A stretch of DNA of 64,000 nucleotides from Pseudomonas knackmussii B13. GTDB taxonomy: Bacteria > Pseudomonadota > Gammaproteobacteria > Pseudomonadales > Pseudomonadaceae. A program made the position numbers and the translations under genes. Of this stretch, positions 1 through 7,345 are shown one piece after another (the stretch's first letter is position 1; each line of letters begins with the position of its first letter). Where the stretch lies: the NCBI RefSeq assembly GCF_000689415.1, contig NZ_HG322950.1, forward strand, positions 3,231,501 through 3,295,500, read 5' to 3'. The notes under the pieces were generated by a model. It ran no database searches and had not been told where the DNA came from. It worked only from the letters and a program-made list of their open reading frames with translations.

Positions 1-1
1 G

Positions 2-358
2 CTGGCCCGGGTGCGCAGCCAGTTGCGCCGGCGTCATCCTCACGACAGCGAAGCCGGCGCGCAGGTCTGCTTCGGCGGCATCTGCATCGACCTCAACCGG
101 CGCAGCGTCGAACGCGACGGCGCCCCCCTGCACCTCACCCGCCTGGAGTACCGCCTGCTGGTCCACCTGTGCACGCACCCCGACCGGGTCCTGACCCACC
201 TGCACCTGCTGCGGGCGGTCTGGGGCCCCAGCCACACGGAAGACACCCACTATCTGCGGGTATTCATGGCCAACCTGCGCAAGAAGATCGAAGAGGAACC
301 CGCCCGACCGCGCCACCTGCTGACGGAGGTCGGCGTCGGCTATCGTTTCGTGCCCTAG
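2..358 (+). CDS. kdpE: OmpR/PhoB-type response regulator, C-terminal part (KdpE-like)
   Basis: Only the C-terminal ~118 residues are in the window; the frame is open from base 2, so the receiver domain lies upstream. The visible part is a complete winged-helix DNA-binding domain of the OmpR/PhoB class, with the typical core (LTRLEYRLL, VLTHLHLLRAVWG, YLRVFMANLRKKIE) and the terminal wing GVGYRF. The Trans_reg_C core, the PARPRHLLTEVGVGYR ending and the length fit KdpE, which with the sensor KdpD controls the high-affinity K+ ATPase KdpFABC. The assignment to KdpE rather than a paralogue is inference, because the phosphorylation domain and the sensor gene are not visible. Confidence 0.65.
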   Translation: MARVRSQLRRRHPHDSEAGAQVCFGGICIDLNRRSVERDGAPLHLTRLEYRLLVHLCTHPDRVLTHLHLLRAVWGPSHTEDTHYLRVFMANLRKKIEEEPARPRHLLTEVGVGYRFVP

Positions 359-370
359 GCTCGGCCCCGA

Positions 371-616
371 TCAGCCGTGCTTGCGCTCCAGGTAGGCCAC
401 CGCATTGGCCAGAGTCGCCAGCTCCGGGTAGTCCTGATGCGGAATCGTCACGCCGGTCAGACGGTGCAGCTCCGCCACGAAGCGCGCGAAATCCGTCTCG
501 TCGAATTCGAACTGCTCGTCGAAGCGGACCTCCGGGTCGAGGGACTCCTCCTCCAGGTCGGGCGCCACGTTGTAAAGAGCCTGGTACACCAGCCGTGCAT
601 GGGTTGCGTCGTTCAT
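371..616 (-). CDS. acyl-carrier-protein-like protein lacking the phosphopantetheine serine
   Basis: An 81-residue acidic protein with the size and helical pattern of an acyl carrier protein, ending in the ACP-like helix IV segment TLANAVAYLERKHG. In true carriers a DSL motif at the start of helix II holds the Ser that receives 4'-phosphopantetheine. Here the matching stretch reads FEFDETDF, so no serine is present. The ATG at 616 is preceded by AAGGAG at good spacing; a GTG two codons upstream would overlap that site, so I prefer the ATG. The gene is tail-to-tail with the KdpE-like gene, 12 bp apart. Function unknown; an apo-only scaffold or binding protein is possible. The family call is moderately sure. 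Confidence 0.6.
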   Translation of the reverse strand: MNDATHARLVYQALYNVAPDLEEESLDPEVRFDEQFEFDETDFARFVAELHRLTGVTIPHQDYPELATLANAVAYLERKHG

Positions 617-757
617 AAGCACTCCTTCAACCGCATGAGTTCATCGAATGGCTTCGTGAAACAGCCACTAGCGCAGTATGGCGAGGCGCCGCCTGCACTT
701 GTTGATGTCGATCAACTGCCTCCCGACGCCTTCATCCGCTCGAGGTCGGAGGCCCGG

Positions 758-3049
758 TCAATACAACAGGAAGCGCGCGCGGCGCGCCTGGAAGGCCTCC
801 AGCTCGCCTTGCCAGCCGGCCGCTATCGCTCGCGGGTCGGCGCCGGCGCGAATGGACGCGACCACGGTGGCCGACCCTATGCCGCCCAGGGTCTCGTCCA
901 GGCGGAACCTGTCCGGATACAGGCGATGCAGTGCGGCGGCCAGCTCCACGCCCAGGGCGGGCGAATCCAGCGCGTCGCGATCGCTGACGCTGATGCGCAC
1001 GCCCCGGCAGGCCTGGCCATGGTAGGGGCCGCTGTCGGGTGTGAAGGTCACGGCGGAAAAGCTCGCCCCGGCGATCCGCCGCGTGGCCAGGTAACGGGCG
1101 AGTTCGCGGCCGTCGATCCAGGGCGCGCCGACCTGCTCGAAGGGGCTGTCGGTGCCGCGGCCGACGCTGATGTTCGCCCCCTCGATCATGCCGACGCCCG
1201 GGTAGAGCGCCGTCTGGCCGAGGCTCCTGAGGTTCGGCGACGGGTTCACCCAGGCCAGCCCCGTGTCGTCGAACCAGTCGCGCCGGGAGTAGCCGCGCAT
1301 GGTGACCACGTGCAGGTCGGCATGGATCGCCGCCTCCTGATTGTAGAAGCCGGCGAGCTCGCCGAGGGTCATGCCGGGGCGGACCGGGATCGGCCAGTAG
1401 CCGGTGAAGGAGGTGCGCCCGGCATCGAGCATCGGCCCCTGGACCTGCGCCCCGCCAATCGGGTCGGGGCGGTCCAGCACCCAGATCGGGATGCCCTTGC
1501 GGGCCGCCGCCTCCATGGCATAGGCGAGCGTGGTGCCGTAGGTGTAGAACCGCGCGCCGGCGTCCTGGATGTCGAACACCAGGGCGTCGACGCCGGCGAG
1601 CATCGCGTCGCTCGGCCGGCGCGTCTCCCCATACAGGCTATAGACCGGCAGGCCGGTGGAGGGCTCGGCGCCCGAGGCGACCTTCTCGTCGAGCTTGCCG
1701 TACAGGCCGTGCTCCGGGCTGAACAGCGCGACCAGCTTCACGCCCGGGGCCTCGCGCAGCAGGTCGATGTTGCGCCGGCCCTTGCGGTCGATCCCGGTCT
1801 GGTTGGTGATCAGCCCGACCCTGAGCCCGCGCAGCGGCGCGAAACCGTCTTCGGCGAGGACGTCCAGTCCGCTGCTGACCACCTGCCGGGCAGCCGCATA
1901 GCGGGCCAGCGCCGGCCTGGCGCTGGCGATGTCGGCATCGGTGAGCGGCCCCAGCGCGGCGCCGACCGCCTCGGCCACCCGATCGCGCAGCGGCCCGGCG
2001 TCGCCACCGTCATCGGGGTGGACGCGGTTGCTCAGCAGGATCACGTAGAGCCGCGCCACCGGGTCGATCCACAGCGAGGTCCCGGTGAAGCCGGTGTGGC
2101 CATAGGCGCCGACCGGCGCGAGGGTGTCGCGGTCGCTGGCGAAGGGTGCCGCGATGTCCCAGCCCAGGCCACGCAGGCGCGCCTGGCCGCTCGGCGATTG
2201 CGGCAGGGTCATGGCTTCGACGCTTGCGCTCTTGAGCACGCGCACGCCGTCCAGCGAACCGCCGGCCAGCAGCATGCGGGCGAAACGCGCCAGGTCGTCG
2301 GCGCTCGAGAACCCCCCGGCGTGCCCCGCCACGCCGCCCATGCGCCAGGCGGTCGGGTCATGCACCACACCCTGGCGACCGTGCGCGGTCGGGGCAATTC
2401 GCGGCGACGGCGCCGGTAGGAAGCCGCTGTCGCGCATGCCCAGCGGCGCGAAGACATGGGCCTGGCAATAGCGTTCGAGGGGCTCGCCCGAGACCCGTTC
2501 GACCAACTCGCCCAGGACCTCGAAATTGATGTCGCTGTAGCGGTAACGCTCGCCCGGCGGATCGGTCGGGCGCACCGCGATGATCCGCTCCAGTGCGGCG
2601 GAACGGCCCTTCCACGGGCGGCTCAGGTCGAGGTCGGCCGGCAGGCCGGAATAATGGGTGAGCAGGTCGCGCACCCTGATCGGCGCCTTGCCGTTCGCGG
2701 CGAAGGCCGGCCAGTAGCGGGCGACGGGCGCGTCCAGGTCGAGCCGGCCCCGTTCCGACAACTGCATGATCGCCGTGGTGGTGGCCACCACCTTGGTGAG
2801 CGAGGCCAGGTCGAAGATCGTATCCGGGGTCATTGGCAGGTGCTCGGGACGCACCTCCCGCTCGCCATAGGCGGCGCGGTAGTAGACACCGTTTTCGCCA
2901 CCGATCTGCACCACCGCGCCGGGCAGGTGCCCGGCGGCGATCTCGTCCTGCACGATGCCGGCGATGCGCTGCAGGGCGGCCGGGTCCGGCACCCGGGCGA
3001 CGGCGGGCCAGGCGCAGGTCAATGCGAGCAGCAGGAGCCAGCGCTTCAT
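758..3049 (-). CDS. fused serine beta-lactamase-like (AmiE-like) and DUF1343/NamZ-like muramidase protein
   Basis: 763 residues with a signal peptide (about 1-18). Residues ~25-365 are a class-C beta-lactamase/DD-peptidase fold: SxxK as SLTK (Ser83, Lys86), a YxN-equivalent YSD (171-173) and an HTG box near 312. Residues ~375-763 are DUF1343, the NamZ family of exo-beta-N-acetylmuramidases, with the conserved FSPEHGLYG and GRGTDSPFEQVG segments. In Bacillus subtilis the muropeptide enzymes AmiE (beta-lactamase-like) and NamZ are encoded by neighbouring genes; here both folds are in one exported protein. It is the third gene of a coupled operon: its ATG overlaps the upstream stop by 4 nt. Predicted periplasmic cell-wall fragment processing. 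Domain calls are strong; substrate is inference. Confidence 0.85.
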   Translation of the reverse strand: MKRWLLLLALTCAWPAVARVPDPAALQRIAGIVQDEIAAGHLPGAVVQIGGENGVYYRAAYGEREVRPEHLPMTPDTIFDLASLTKVVATTTAIMQLSERGRLDLDAPVARYWPAFAANGKAPIRVRDLLTHYSGLPADLDLSRPWKGRSAALERIIAVRPTDPPGERYRYSDINFEVLGELVERVSGEPLERYCQAHVFAPLGMRDSGFLPAPSPRIAPTAHGRQGVVHDPTAWRMGGVAGHAGGFSSADDLARFARMLLAGGSLDGVRVLKSASVEAMTLPQSPSGQARLRGLGWDIAAPFASDRDTLAPVGAYGHTGFTGTSLWIDPVARLYVILLSNRVHPDDGGDAGPLRDRVAEAVGAALGPLTDADIASARPALARYAAARQVVSSGLDVLAEDGFAPLRGLRVGLITNQTGIDRKGRRNIDLLREAPGVKLVALFSPEHGLYGKLDEKVASGAEPSTGLPVYSLYGETRRPSDAMLAGVDALVFDIQDAGARFYTYGTTLAYAMEAAARKGIPIWVLDRPDPIGGAQVQGPMLDAGRTSFTGYWPIPVRPGMTLGELAGFYNQEAAIHADLHVVTMRGYSRRDWFDDTGLAWVNPSPNLRSLGQTALYPGVGMIEGANISVGRGTDSPFEQVGAPWIDGRELARYLATRRIAGASFSAVTFTPDSGPYHGQACRGVRISVSDRDALDSPALGVELAAALHRLYPDRFRLDETLGGIGSATVVASIRAGADPRAIAAGWQGELEAFQARRARFLLY

Positions 3050-4308
3050 GGCTGCGCCTCCCCCTTCAGGCCGTCGGGTCCATAGGCGTTGCGCGGGTTC
3101 CAGAGCATCCAGCCGGCGCTGCCGAAGGCTTCGGCGCCTTCGATCTGCGCGCGGATCTGCTCCGCGCCGAAGGTGCGGTGGTCGAAGGCGTAGTCGCGAA
3201 AGGCCTGCAGCCAGGGCCTGAAGCGCAGGCTCGACACGCCGGTGCGGCGGCGGGCGTTCTGCAGGGAGAGCTCGACGATCTCGCGCGGGACGGCCACCGG
3301 GTTCTTGTAGCCGGGAATGCCGAACTGGAAGCCGGAGGGGTAAAGCATGGGTGACACGTAGTCCAGGTATTGCACCATATCCTCCAGGCGCTGGCCGATG
3401 CCGGTATCGTCCAGGTTCCAGAGCACGTAGCCGAAAATGTCCGCGGAAAGGAACACATTATACGGCGCCAGGCGGCCGCGGGCCTCGGCGAGGAAACCGT
3501 TGATCGCCTCGACCCGGTTGGCCAGCGTCGGGCGCCTGGCGAACACCAGCCCGGGATGGTCCGGCAGGCGCAGGTAGTCGAACTGGATCTCGTCGAACCC
3601 CAGGCGCGCGGCCTCCTCGGCCACGTCGAGCACGTAATCGCGCACCTCGGAACGGAAGGGGTCGGTCCAGGCCAGGCCCTCGCGGTCGACATAGAGCCCG
3701 CCGTCCGGGACATGCACCCCCCACTCCGGGTGCAAGCGGGCCAGCGAGTCGTCCTTGAACGCGACTATTCGCGCTATCAGGTAGATTCCGCGGGCATGCA
3801 ATTGGCCAATCAGCGCGGGCATGTCGCGCACCGTGATCGACTTCTGCGCACCGCTCCCTACCGCCAGTGGCACCGTGCTGCGGTAGGGAATGCGGCCACG
3901 GTCGCCCTTGACGTCGATCACCAGGGCATTGAGCTCGGTGCTGCCAATGAGCCGCAGGGCAGCGTCGCGCAGCGCCTGGCTGCCGATGCCGTAGTACGAC
4001 AGGTAGAGCGCCTTGGGATGGAACGGCGTGAGCCGGATGGTTTGCTGGCGCGGCGTCGGAGAGTCGTCCTGCAGTTGTTGCCGCTGGTAGCCCGGCGCCC
4101 GTATGCCCAGCGACTGCGCCGGCGCGGCCAGGGACAGTCGGCCGTCGGCGGCGGTTTTCGCCTCACGGTCCCCCACCGTGACACTGGCCCCGGCAATCGG
4201 GTGGCCGGTAGCGTCGTCCAGCACTTCGACGGCGGCGATACCCGCGTGCGCCGACGCGGCCAGGACCAGCAGCGATGCCAGGCATATCCCGCGGCAGGCG
4301 GTCCTCAT
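3046..4308 (-). CDS. DUF4015-type putative glycoside hydrolase
   Basis: 420 residues starting at the ATG at 4308 (GGAGGAGGGG just upstream; the 4-nt overlap with the previous stop supports this start over a longer frame). A signal peptide (~1-22) is followed by a small carboxypeptidase-regulatory-like beta domain (~23-95, DATGHPIAGASVTV, DGRLSL) and a TIM-barrel DUF4015 domain (~105-420), with VIDVKGDRG, IARIVAFKDD and GFDEIQFDYLRLP. The barrel carries several acidic residues at strand ends (IQFDYLRLP), as expected of a glycosidase. DUF4015 is related to the hydrolase half of PgaB. It is coupled to a deacetylase upstream and a muramidase-like gene downstream, so it probably cleaves an envelope or exopolysaccharide glycan. 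The family is sure, the substrate unknown. Confidence 0.85.
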   Translation of the reverse strand: MRTACRGICLASLLVLAASAHAGIAAVEVLDDATGHPIAGASVTVGDREAKTAADGRLSLAAPAQSLGIRAPGYQRQQLQDDSPTPRQQTIRLTPFHPKALYLSYYGIGSQALRDAALRLIGSTELNALVIDVKGDRGRIPYRSTVPLAVGSGAQKSITVRDMPALIGQLHARGIYLIARIVAFKDDSLARLHPEWGVHVPDGGLYVDREGLAWTDPFRSEVRDYVLDVAEEAARLGFDEIQFDYLRLPDHPGLVFARRPTLANRVEAINGFLAEARGRLAPYNVFLSADIFGYVLWNLDDTGIGQRLEDMVQYLDYVSPMLYPSGFQFGIPGYKNPVAVPREIVELSLQNARRRTGVSSLRFRPWLQAFRDYAFDHRTFGAEQIRAQIEGAEAFGSAGWMLWNPRNAYGPDGLKGEAQP

Positions 4309-5093
4309 CGTGTCCCCTCCTCCGTGCCGTCGTCCGCAAGGCGCAGGATCGCGGCGAACGCCTTGGCATTCACCGCGTCGGTTATCAGGTAGCGCGGCAA
4401 GGCCATGAGGTCGTCCCCCTGGCGCACCGGCCGGTGATCCAGGGTGAAGGCGGCTACGTAGCCGGCCGCCGCGGCGTGCTGCTCCAGCTCGGCATCCCAC
4501 AGACCGAACGGCCAGGCCAGCAGGTCGACCGGGCGGCCCAGGCGCTTTTCGAGCACAGCCCGCGAGCGCGTCAGTTGGTCATCGACCAGGTGTGCATAGG
4601 CCACCGGGTCCAGGCGCCGGCGCTCGCGCATGAAGTTGGGGTGCCAGTAGGTGTGCGACTGGATGTCGAACAGCTGGCTGTCGCGCAGCTCGGCCAACTG
4701 CGCCCAGGTCATGGCATAGCTGGCGTTGCTGATCGCCGAGGGATAGATGAACAGGGTCACCGGAATCCGGCGGCGCTGGATGATCGGATACATCACCCGG
4801 AACACCGATTCGTGGCCGTCGTCGACGGTGATCACCAGCGACCGCGGGGGCGGCGCGGGGGACCGGCCGGCCAGATAGTCCACCACCTGGCGCAGCGGGA
4901 TGACCCGGTAGCCGCCGGCCTCGATCAGCCCGAGCTGCGCCTCGAAGGCTTCGGTGCGCACGGTCATGCTGTCCACGGCCTGGGGCGCGAAACGGTGGTA
5001 CACGAGGATGGGCAACTGGCGTGCTTGAGCTACGAGCGGCAACAGCAAGGCCAGCGAGCACATCAGCCGGGTGAAACGTCGCTGGAGTTTCAT
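4305..5093 (-). CDS. polysaccharide deacetylase (NodB-like, exported)
   Basis: 262 residues. The NodB/CE4 core is clear: LVYHRF at the domain start, the catalytic/metal-binding VITVDDGHESV (DD motif), and the metal-binding SHTYWHPNF (HxxxH spacing), then LAWPFGLWD. The N-terminus is hydrophobic with an AxA-type end (VAQA), so the protein is probably exported. It is the first gene of the three-gene coupled operon. The combination NodB deacetylase plus DUF4015-like barrel is the architecture of PgaB, which deacetylates and cleaves poly-N-acetylglucosamine; here the two halves are separate genes. The ATG at 5093 is chosen; a GTG at 5102 is also possible and neither has a strong Shine-Dalgarno sequence. 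Confidence 0.85.
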   Translation of the reverse strand: MKLQRRFTRLMCSLALLLPLVAQARQLPILVYHRFAPQAVDSMTVRTEAFEAQLGLIEAGGYRVIPLRQVVDYLAGRSPAPPPRSLVITVDDGHESVFRVMYPIIQRRRIPVTLFIYPSAISNASYAMTWAQLAELRDSQLFDIQSHTYWHPNFMRERRRLDPVAYAHLVDDQLTRSRAVLEKRLGRPVDLLAWPFGLWDAELEQHAAAAGYVAAFTLDHRPVRQGDDLMALPRYLITDAVNAKAFAAILRLADDGTEEGTR

Positions 5094-5241
5094 GCGCTGC
5101 ACTGACCGGAGGGAAAGGCGGATACCTTGAGCATAGTCCGCGGCCAGGGGGCGAAAACCATGGCCCAGCCGGGCGGGAAAGGCACTGATACTGCCCGGAA
5201 CATGGATGCGGACGGGGTCCGTGCAGGGTCTGGCGACGACC

Positions 5242-5309
5242 GGATGGGTTGAGCTTATGTTCTGTCGGCTCGGACCGCGACCGCATGGGTTTCGTGCCTC
5301 AACCCATCC
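5242..5309. repeat. spaced 12-bp inverted repeat in a 320-bp intergenic region
   Basis: GGATGGGTTGAG at 5242-5253 is exactly mirrored by CTCAACCCATCC at 5298-5309. This is the main structure in the gap between the deacetylase (leftward) and the methyltransferase (rightward). The sequence resembles the dispersed GGATGGGTTGAG family often seen between pseudomonad genes (from memory). No gene of credible coding potential was seen in 5094-5416; promoters for both divergent genes should lie here, but no convincing -35/-10 pair was found. Confidence 0.5.
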
Positions 5310-5416
5310 TACGAAGCCGAAGTCAGGCCTTGCCGGGCCGTCTGATTTCGTCGGGCAACGGCCGGGACTGAGGTAACATGCCGCGCCGAAACCTCCGCCC
5401 TCCCCGCTGGCTGCCT

Positions 5417-6166
5417 ATGTCCTCGAACGCGCTCTACACCGACCTGTCTTCCTACTACGACCTGATGTGCGCCGACATCGACTACCAGGCGCAGAGCCAC
5501 AGTGTGCGCCGATTGCACCAGCTGTTCGGCAATTCGGGGCGTCGGCACCTGGACCTCGGCTGTGGAACCGGGCCGCATGTGCGCCATTTCCTCGACTTCG
5601 ACTGCGGCTACGCCAGCGCCGGGTTGGACATCAACCAGCCGATGCTGGACATCGCCCAGCAGCGTTGCCCCGAGGCGCAGTTCATCTGCCAGGACATGGG
5701 CAGTTTCCACGTAGACGAGCCGCTGGACCTGATCACCTGCTTCCTCTACTCGATCCACTACAACGCTGGGCTGGAGCGGCTGCGGGATTGCCTGGCCAGC
5801 GTGCATGGCGCACTCGCCGAGGGTGGCGTGTTCTGTTTCAACAGCGTGGACAAGCGGCTGATCGACAACGACTCGTTCGTGCGCCACAGCGTGGAGCACG
5901 AAGGCAGCCAGTTCACCTTCGGTTCGGGCTGGTATTACTGCGGCGAGGGCGAGCGGCAGGCGCTGCGTCTGAGCATCGAGAAGACCACGGCCGGCGTGAC
6001 CCAGAGCTGGCAGGACGAACACGCCATGGTCGCACTGGGCTTCGACGAGATGCAGGCACTGTTGGAGCCGCATTTCGAGGTGCACGTCTTCGAGCACGAC
6101 TACGAACGAATCACGCCCTGGGGCGGCGCTTCCGGGAATGCCTTGTTCGTCTGCGTGAAGCGCTGA
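5417..6166 (+). CDS. class I SAM-dependent methyltransferase
   Basis: 249 residues from the ATG at 5417 (a longer start at 5378 would add a basic, non-conserved leader). Motif I is textbook, LDLGCGTGPH near residue 46, followed by the acidic end of strand 2 (GLDINQPML), motif II-like QDMGSF and LITCFLYSIHY. This is a Rossmann-fold methyltransferase using S-adenosylmethionine. The second half (VDKRLIDND, WYYCGEGERQAL) is not a lineage I can tie to a substrate. It stands alone, convergent with the cold-shock gene, and shared the bidirectional terminator now interrupted by the mini-element. Confidence 0.8.
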   Translation: MSSNALYTDLSSYYDLMCADIDYQAQSHSVRRLHQLFGNSGRRHLDLGCGTGPHVRHFLDFDCGYASAGLDINQPMLDIAQQRCPEAQFICQDMGSFHVDEPLDLITCFLYSIHYNAGLERLRDCLASVHGALAEGGVFCFNSVDKRLIDNDSFVRHSVEHEGSQFTFGSGWYYCGEGERQALRLSIEKTTAGVTQSWQDEHAMVALGFDEMQALLEPHFEVHVFEHDYERITPWGGASGNALFVCVKR

Positions 6167-6243
6167 ACGCGCGGCCTTGCGCCAGAAACAAAAAAGCCCC
6201 GCATTGCAGACTGTGTGAAAACCTAGCCGTCTGAGCACAAGCC

Positions 6244-6283
6244 AAAGACAATGCCCGTATCGATCGATACGGGCATTGTCTTT
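6244..6283. terminator. perfect 40-bp palindrome inside the element, terminator-like
   Basis: Positions 6244-6263 and 6264-6283 are exact reverse complements (core CGTATCGATCGATACG), with AAAG on one side and CTTTT on the other. As RNA this is a long hairpin followed by U residues, ending directly before the transposase ATG at 6285. It probably blocks read-through from outside into the transposase, and now serves as a terminator for the neighbouring methyltransferase. Confidence 0.7.
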
Positions 6284-6284
6284 T

Positions 6285-6558
6285 ATGGGCTATATCCGCG
6301 GTGAAGAGCGTGATCAGGGCAGCTTGTTTCCGGAGTCGCTGGATGAGTTGGTCCCTGAAGAACATCTGGTCCGCGTGATCGAGGCCTATGTGGCGCGACT
6401 GGATCTGCAGCGACTTGGCTTCAGCAAGGCGCAGGCGAGCAAGGTTGGACGCCCGGCCGGAGATGATGGCCAAGCGCCGGGCGATCGTCGAACACCCCTC
6501 CGGTAACCTGAAACAGTGGGTATTCGGCGCGCGTCGCCTGATTGAGCTGATGGGATGA
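6285..6558 (+). pseudogene. IS1182-family transposase remnant, internally deleted and frameshifted
   Basis: From the ATG at 6285 the frame reads MGYIRGEERDQGSLFPESLDE..., the conserved N-terminus of IS1182-type transposases, up to about 6440. It then jumps, in another frame, to a C-terminal family segment (MMAKRRAIVEHPSGNLKQW, stop at 6556-6558). The DDE catalytic core is missing. No ribosome-binding site precedes the ATG, which abuts the palindromic terminator. Non-functional. Confidence 0.85.
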
Positions 6559-6571
6559 ACCCTCAGAAAAG

Positions 6572-6600
6572 CAAACGCCCCGAACCAGTCGGGGCGTTTG
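6572..6600. terminator. terminator hairpin near the right end of the element
   Basis: CAAACGCCCCGA (6572-6583) and TCGGGGCGTTTG (6589-6600) form a 12-bp stem with a 5-nt loop. The left side is preceded by AAAAG, so on the minus strand the hairpin is followed by CTTTT. It should stop transcripts coming leftwards out of the cold-shock gene, replacing the original terminator that the insertion split. Confidence 0.75.
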
Positions 6601-6664
6601 ATTAGCCTTGCTCACAGCGTGTTTTCACACAGTCTGATTGGCGGGGCTTTCTCGTTGCAGGCGC

Positions 6665-6874
6665 TTAGATCACTTGTACTTGATCAGCTTGCAGGCCTTT
6701 CTGGCCGTTGGTGACGCTGAAGGAAACGCGCTGGCCTTCATCCAGGGTTTTGTAGCCGGTGCCTTCGATGGCGCGGAAGTGGACGAATACGTCCGGGCCG
6801 CTTTCCGGGGTGATGAAGCCGAAGCCCTTGTCAGCGTTGAACCATTTGACGGTACCGGTTTGGCGAGTTGCCAT
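6665..6874 (-). CDS. CspA-family cold-shock protein
   Basis: 69 residues, the standard cold-shock-domain size. RNP1 (KGFGFI) and RNP2 (VFVHF) are intact, as is the GTVKWFNADKGFGFI opening. Such proteins bind single-stranded RNA/DNA and act as RNA chaperones in the cytoplasm. A GGAGA motif precedes the ATG. The ~280-bp upstream gap has no other gene on this strand and fits the long 5' leader usual for csp genes. Pseudomonads carry several paralogues, so no symbol is assigned. Confidence 0.95.
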   Translation of the reverse strand: MATRQTGTVKWFNADKGFGFITPESGPDVFVHFRAIEGTGYKTLDEGQRVSFSVTNGQKGLQADQVQVI

Positions 6875-7154
6875 GATGAATCTCCAATCAATGAAGGAAT
6901 CAGGCCATGCGACATGCGTGGCGAGACTGTATGCGAAGTGAAGAGGGCCGCAGAGATGGAGAATCGTGAAGACAAATCATCGAACGGTGCCGCTAAACCG
7001 CAGGCAGGCCACGAAGCATACAGATTTGGCGCGGAATAGGTAGCGATTTCTCAGGAAACTGCATAAATCTGTCGAATGGTCGGTTTTGCGCGCATTTGCT
7101 GCGTATAGTGACCGCTAGCCACCAGCCTGGTGGCTCATCACCTCAGGTGACCCA
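6875..7154. promoter_or_regulatory. divergent regulatory region: csp leader and small-gene promoter
   Basis: A 280-bp gap between the leftward cold-shock gene and the rightward 56-codon gene. The csp side is likely to hold a long structured 5' UTR, which controls cold-shock gene translation in other bacteria. On the small-gene side TATAGT at 7104-7109 is a plausible -10 hexamer without a good -35. No further gene is seen. Confidence 0.4.
7117..7150 (+). promoter_or_regulatory. two adjacent hairpins, the second covering the ribosome-binding site
   Basis: AGCCACCA (7117-7124) pairs with TGGTGGCT (7128-7135). Immediately after, TCACC (7138-7142) pairs with GGTGA (7146-7150), which contains the AGGTGA Shine-Dalgarno of the ATG at 7155. 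The arrangement could make translation of the small gene sensitive to temperature or to a helper RNA/protein. Stems are short, so the effect is uncertain. Confidence 0.35.
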
Positions 7155-7325
7155 ATGTCCGAGTTCGAGACAAACAAAGCACGTTCGGAGCTGGATAAGA
7201 AAATCTCAGCGTTCCTGTCAAAAGGCGGTGAGATCCAGGAGATCCCATCAGGAAGGTATGGCCGCAAGGAGCCGTACAAACGGGCTGAATTCACCCTCGC
7301 CAAGCCCAAGAAGCCCGAAGCCTGA
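7155..7325 (+). CDS. small 56-residue protein with a SutA-like FLxxGGxIQEI segment
   Basis: ATG at 7155 with AGGTGA five bases upstream, 56 codons, then a strong terminator 20 bp after the stop, so it looks like a real single-gene unit. The protein is charged and basic at its C-terminus (KPKKPEA). Its middle (SELDKKISAFLSKGGEIQEI) resembles, from memory, the region of the Pseudomonas RNA-polymerase-binding protein SutA around FLARGGKVQEI, but the acidic N-terminal arm of SutA is absent. It may be a short member of that group. The gene is fairly sure, the function is not. Confidence 0.6.
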   Translation: MSEFETNKARSELDKKISAFLSKGGEIQEIPSGRYGRKEPYKRAEFTLAKPKKPEA

Positions 7326-7345
7326 GTTTCCCGCGGGTGCCGTAG

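Larger units (their letters stand above)
6207..6636. mobile_element. 430-bp non-autonomous IS1182-family derivative (MITE-like)
   Basis: The ends are perfect 16-bp terminal inverted repeats: CAGACTGTGTGAAAAC at 6207-6222 and its complement at 6621-6636. A 4-bp direct repeat ATTG flanks the element (6203-6206 and 6637-6640), as expected of a target duplication. Inside are the first ~50 codons of an IS1182-type transposase and a short piece of its C-terminus, so it arose by internal deletion of a full IS. It cannot encode an active transposase and would need one supplied in trans. The intact TIRs and target duplication suggest fairly recent insertion. Confidence 0.85.
6193..6650. terminator. 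bidirectional rho-independent terminator split by a mobile element
   Basis: AAAGCCCCGC (6193-6202) and GCGGGGCTTT (6641-6650) are perfect reverse complements. If the element at 6207-6636 and one ATTG copy are removed, they join as a 10-bp stem with a 4-nt ATTG loop, A-rich on the left and T-rich on the right. That is a classic two-way terminator between the convergent methyltransferase and cold-shock genes. Confidence 0.85.

Noticed and set aside
377..2419. Long open frame antisense to the AmiE/NamZ-like gene
   Set aside because: Antisense translation has Gly/Arg/Val-rich composition without recognisable motifs, while the other strand carries clear catalytic motifs.
4579..5286. Alternative minus-strand frame overlapping the polysaccharide deacetylase
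   Set aside because: Its translation is Pro/Arg/Gly-rich without motifs, while the overlapping frame has an intact NodB core.
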